Source: Microbacterium album
GTDB taxonomy: Bacteria; Actinomycetota; Actinomycetes; Actinomycetales; Microbacteriaceae
DNA: 64,000 nucleotides
Reading direction: 5' to 3'
Assembly: GCF_014643695.1 (NCBI RefSeq)
Contig: NZ_BMJY01000002.1
Span: 131,676-195,675 of the forward strand
Shown here: positions 62,385 through 64,000 of the stretch, in pieces
How the letters are laid out: each line of letters opens with the position of its first letter
How positions within the stretch are numbered: position 1 is the first letter of the stretch
Translations under genes and position numbers: made by a program
Notes under the pieces: model-generated
The model's database searches: none
The model's input: the letters and a program-made list of their open reading frames with translations, nothing else
What the model was told of the DNA's origin: nothing

Positions 62385-62825
62385 TCAGTCGTCGTCGTCA
62401 TCGTCGTCGTCGTCATCGTCATCGTCGTCGTCGTCATCCCAGTCGTCGTCCCAGTCGTCGTCATCGTCGTCCCAGTCCCGCTCCACGTCGACGGGCGGCG
62501 GCGGCGCGACGGGAACGGGGGTGGTCGGCGGCGTCGGCGACGGCGTGGGGGTGTGCGTCGGCGTCGGCGTCGCGGTGGGCGTCGTGGGTGGGGTCGGCGT
62601 CGGCGTCGGGGTGGTGGTCTCCGCGATGAGGGGCGTGTCGTCGATCACCGTGGTGGGGTGCCGGGCCTCCGCCGGCTGCAGCGCCTGCGCGACCGCCACC
62701 GCGCCCACGCCGATCGCCGAGAGGCTGAGCAGCGCGCCCGCGGCGAGGGCGAGGGCACTGCGGTGACGGCGCAGACGCGCGCCGGGGCGGGAGTCGTGCG
62801 CGACGTCTTCGGATCGATCGGTCAT
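62385..62825 (-). CDS. Membrane-anchored protein with Thr/Pro linker and poly-aspartate tail
   Basis: A 146-residue protein in three parts: cytoplasmic N-terminus (MTDRSEDVAHDSRPGARLRR), one membrane helix at about residues 27-50 (LALAAGALLSLSAIGVGAVAVA), then an outside region with a Thr-Pro repeat linker and a C-terminus of Asp runs broken by Trp (WDDDDDDW, DDDW) ending in 17 consecutive Asp. ATG 62825 overlaps the stop of the upstream kinase-like gene and has AGGAGAGG. No known domain. The acidic tail could bind Ca2+ or Mg2+ or contact basic partners. Codons GAC/GAT in the tail are a slippage-prone trinucleotide repeat. Confidence 0.75.
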   Translation of the reverse strand: MTDRSEDVAHDSRPGARLRRHRSALALAAGALLSLSAIGVGAVAVAQALQPAEARHPTTVIDDTPLIAETTTPTPTPTPPTTPTATPTPTHTPTPSPTPPTTPVPVAPPPPVDVERDWDDDDDDWDDDWDDDDDDDDDDDDDDDDD

Positions 62826-63919
62826 GCGGGAATCCTCTCCTGAGGGAAGTCTGTCAGCAGGGCGAGCTCCGCGTCGGCGAGCGCACGCCAGCGCGGGCGG
62901 TATCGATGCACGCACGCGATGCGGAAGCGGGCGGCGAGCCGCCATGCCTCCAGCCGTGCGGAGTCGACGTGCAGGGCGTCCGCGGCCCGGGAGATCGCGG
63001 CGAGCGCGATCGCGCCGCGGGGTGCCGGCCAGCGCTCCTGACGCACGGCGAAGTCCACGTGAGCGGCGAGGTTCCCCAGATCGAGGGCGGGGTCGGCGAG
63101 CGCGGTCGTGTCGAGGTCGATCAGGGACAGGCCGTGCTCCGGGTGCCACAGGATCTGCTGGTCGTGCAGGTCGCGGTGGGCCGGCACTGCGGCACGGGCC
63201 GGCAGGGCTGCGAGGGTCTCGCCGATCCGGTCGGCCGCGGTCGCCAGCGCGCGGCCGTCGACGTCCCGGTCGCCCTCGACGGCCGCGGCGTGCCGGGCCC
63301 ACGTGCGCAGGATCTGCCCCTCGTCTTCCGCCGTGTGGCGCGGCCAGTCCTCCCCGTCGGCCGGGCGGCGGGCGAGGACGGCGGGCCACGCCTCGGCCCA
63401 CGCCGCCCACAGCGTGCGCCACTCGGCATCGGCGCACGTCGCGCCCAGGCTCGCGAGGTCGCGGCCCGGCAGCGCGGCGTAGGTCACGACGTGCTCGTCG
63501 CCGCCGCGGATCCCGGCGACTCCGAATCCCGTGCGGAAGAAGGCCCCGCGCCGGTGCGCGTCGACCACCCCGCCCGTGCGCCCGGGACGCACGACCTTGG
63601 CGTAGCCGTCGTCGGTGCGCACCACCGCCCGGCGACCGGGCCGATGGCTCACGAGCGTCCCGCGTGCCACGGTCGCCGCCAGTCCGGGCAGGGCGGGATC
63701 CTCGCCCGCGGGCAGCACCCGCACGCCTTCGCCGGCTGCCGCGTAGGCTCCGCGCACGCGGCCGCCGCTGCGCAGCTCGACGGGAAGGCGTCCACCGGGG
63801 CGCTTCGCCGGCCAGGCGCGCACGGCCTGCCAGACGGCGCCGTCCGCCTCGACGCGATGCGGAAGCGTGGCCCGGTCCGCGCCGTGGCGGACCGCGACGT
63901 ACGGGGGGTGATCGCTCAT
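62822..63919 (-). CDS. Phosphotransferase enzyme family protein (APH/choline-kinase fold)
   Basis: A 365-residue protein with the C-terminal lobe of aminoglycoside-phosphotransferase-like kinases: catalytic loop AHRDLHDQQILWH and metal loop LIDLDTTALADPALDLGN. The N-terminal lobe is less typical; a lysine candidate is in YAKVVRPGRTGG. The small-molecule substrate is unknown; antibiotic resistance should not be assumed, since most such genes in actinobacteria act on metabolites. ATG 63919 overlaps the preceding gene stop (ATGA), and its own stop overlaps the poly-Asp gene, so the three are one operon. Confidence 0.85.
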   Translation of the reverse strand: MSDHPPYVAVRHGADRATLPHRVEADGAVWQAVRAWPAKRPGGRLPVELRSGGRVRGAYAAAGEGVRVLPAGEDPALPGLAATVARGTLVSHRPGRRAVVRTDDGYAKVVRPGRTGGVVDAHRRGAFFRTGFGVAGIRGGDEHVVTYAALPGRDLASLGATCADAEWRTLWAAWAEAWPAVLARRPADGEDWPRHTAEDEGQILRTWARHAAAVEGDRDVDGRALATAADRIGETLAALPARAAVPAHRDLHDQQILWHPEHGLSLIDLDTTALADPALDLGNLAAHVDFAVRQERWPAPRGAIALAAISRAADALHVDSARLEAWRLAARFRIACVHRYRPRWRALADAELALLTDFPQERIPA

Positions 63920-64000
63920 GTCAGCAGCTCCTCGGCGCTCTCGAGCGCGGCGGTCGTCCGCGCAGGCCAGTCGGGATGTCCGGTGCGGAAGGGCTCCGCG
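63916..64000 (-). CDS. C-terminal fragment of an unidentified protein (gene runs off the window)
   Basis: An open minus-strand frame enters from the right edge and ends at TGA 63918-63916, overlapping the kinase-like ATG (ATGA). The visible 27-residue tail ends TTAALESAEELLT. Overlap and strand show it belongs to the same operon. Too little is visible to name a family. Confidence 0.7.
   Translation of the reverse strand, partial: AEPFRTGHPDWPARTTAALESAEELLT

Noticed and set aside
62245-62766. Plus-strand frame with a long poly-serine tract
   Set aside because: It is the antisense of the Asp-rich tail. The minus-strand frame has a start overlapping the previous gene, a good ribosome site and a membrane helix; the plus-strand frame crosses the iclR promoter and has no protein features.
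62822-63919. Aminoglycoside resistance gene
   Set aside because: Only the generic APH catalytic loop is seen, the N-lobe is divergent and the operon context is not resistance-related.

Overview
The window is high-GC, gene-dense DNA from an actinobacterium. Codon bias, frequent GTG starts, ATGA/TGATG gene overlaps, TANNNT -10 boxes placed 6-7 nt before start codons (leaderless mRNAs) and the order sdhCDAB / manC / BMP lipoprotein / nucleoside ABC / cdd / deoA / add all fit Microbacteriaceae, most likely Microbacterium. This taxonomic call is made from memory of gene order and not from a search. No tRNA, rRNA, CRISPR array, prophage or insertion sequence was seen.

The left third (1-29.6 kb) looks like an aromatic or lignin-derived-compound catabolic region. 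An operon at 2-8758 joins a GMC oxidoreductase, a four-His carotenoid/lignostilbene-type oxygenase, an aldehyde dehydrogenase, a DUF3237 protein and a NitT/TauT-type ABC importer. Facing it (8773-11101, minus strand) are a MarR regulator, a tandem-domain SnoaL/NTF2 protein and an alpha/beta esterase. A five-gene branched-chain-type ABC importer follows (11294-16115), then a DUF1932 dehydrogenase, an acyl-CoA synthetase, a second MarR and a second aldehyde dehydrogenase. The core is 21025-26175: a LigM/DesA-like tetrahydrofolate O-demethylase, diverging from galB-galC-galD homologues and a VOC-type extradiol dioxygenase. On paper this set would convert 3-O-methylgallate or gallate to pyruvate and oxaloacetate. 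A membrane protein, a disulfide oxidoreductase and an MHS transporter close the region.

The middle (29.6-50.1 kb) is mostly core metabolism. It holds a riboflavin operon (ribD-ribE-ribBA-ribH) under an FMN riboswitch, an Fpg/Nei glycosylase, trpS, an exonuclease III, a 471-base gap with a tandem repeat of about 122 bases, sdhCDAB with a perfect 14-bp palindrome at its promoter, manC, and a nucleoside uptake and salvage block (BMP lipoprotein, ABC ATPase, two permeases, cytidine deaminase, pyrimidine phosphorylase, adenosine deaminase).

The right part (50.1-64 kb) returns to accessory functions. A transketolase diverges from a ROK regulator, which is followed by an ascorbate-type PTS (EIIA, EIIB, EIIC). 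Next come an MHS transporter, a ThDP-dependent enzyme, a 3-hydroxybenzoate-4-monooxygenase/phenol-hydroxylase-like flavoprotein and an IclR regulator. Three copies of a 15-bp box (GTTCGATNATCGAAC-like) at the monooxygenase and iclR promoters tie these two genes into one regulatory circuit. The window ends in a three-gene minus-strand operon: a partial gene, an APH-fold kinase-like protein and a membrane-anchored protein with a 17-aspartate tail. A palindromic repeat element occurs twice, 31 kb apart, each time between convergent genes.
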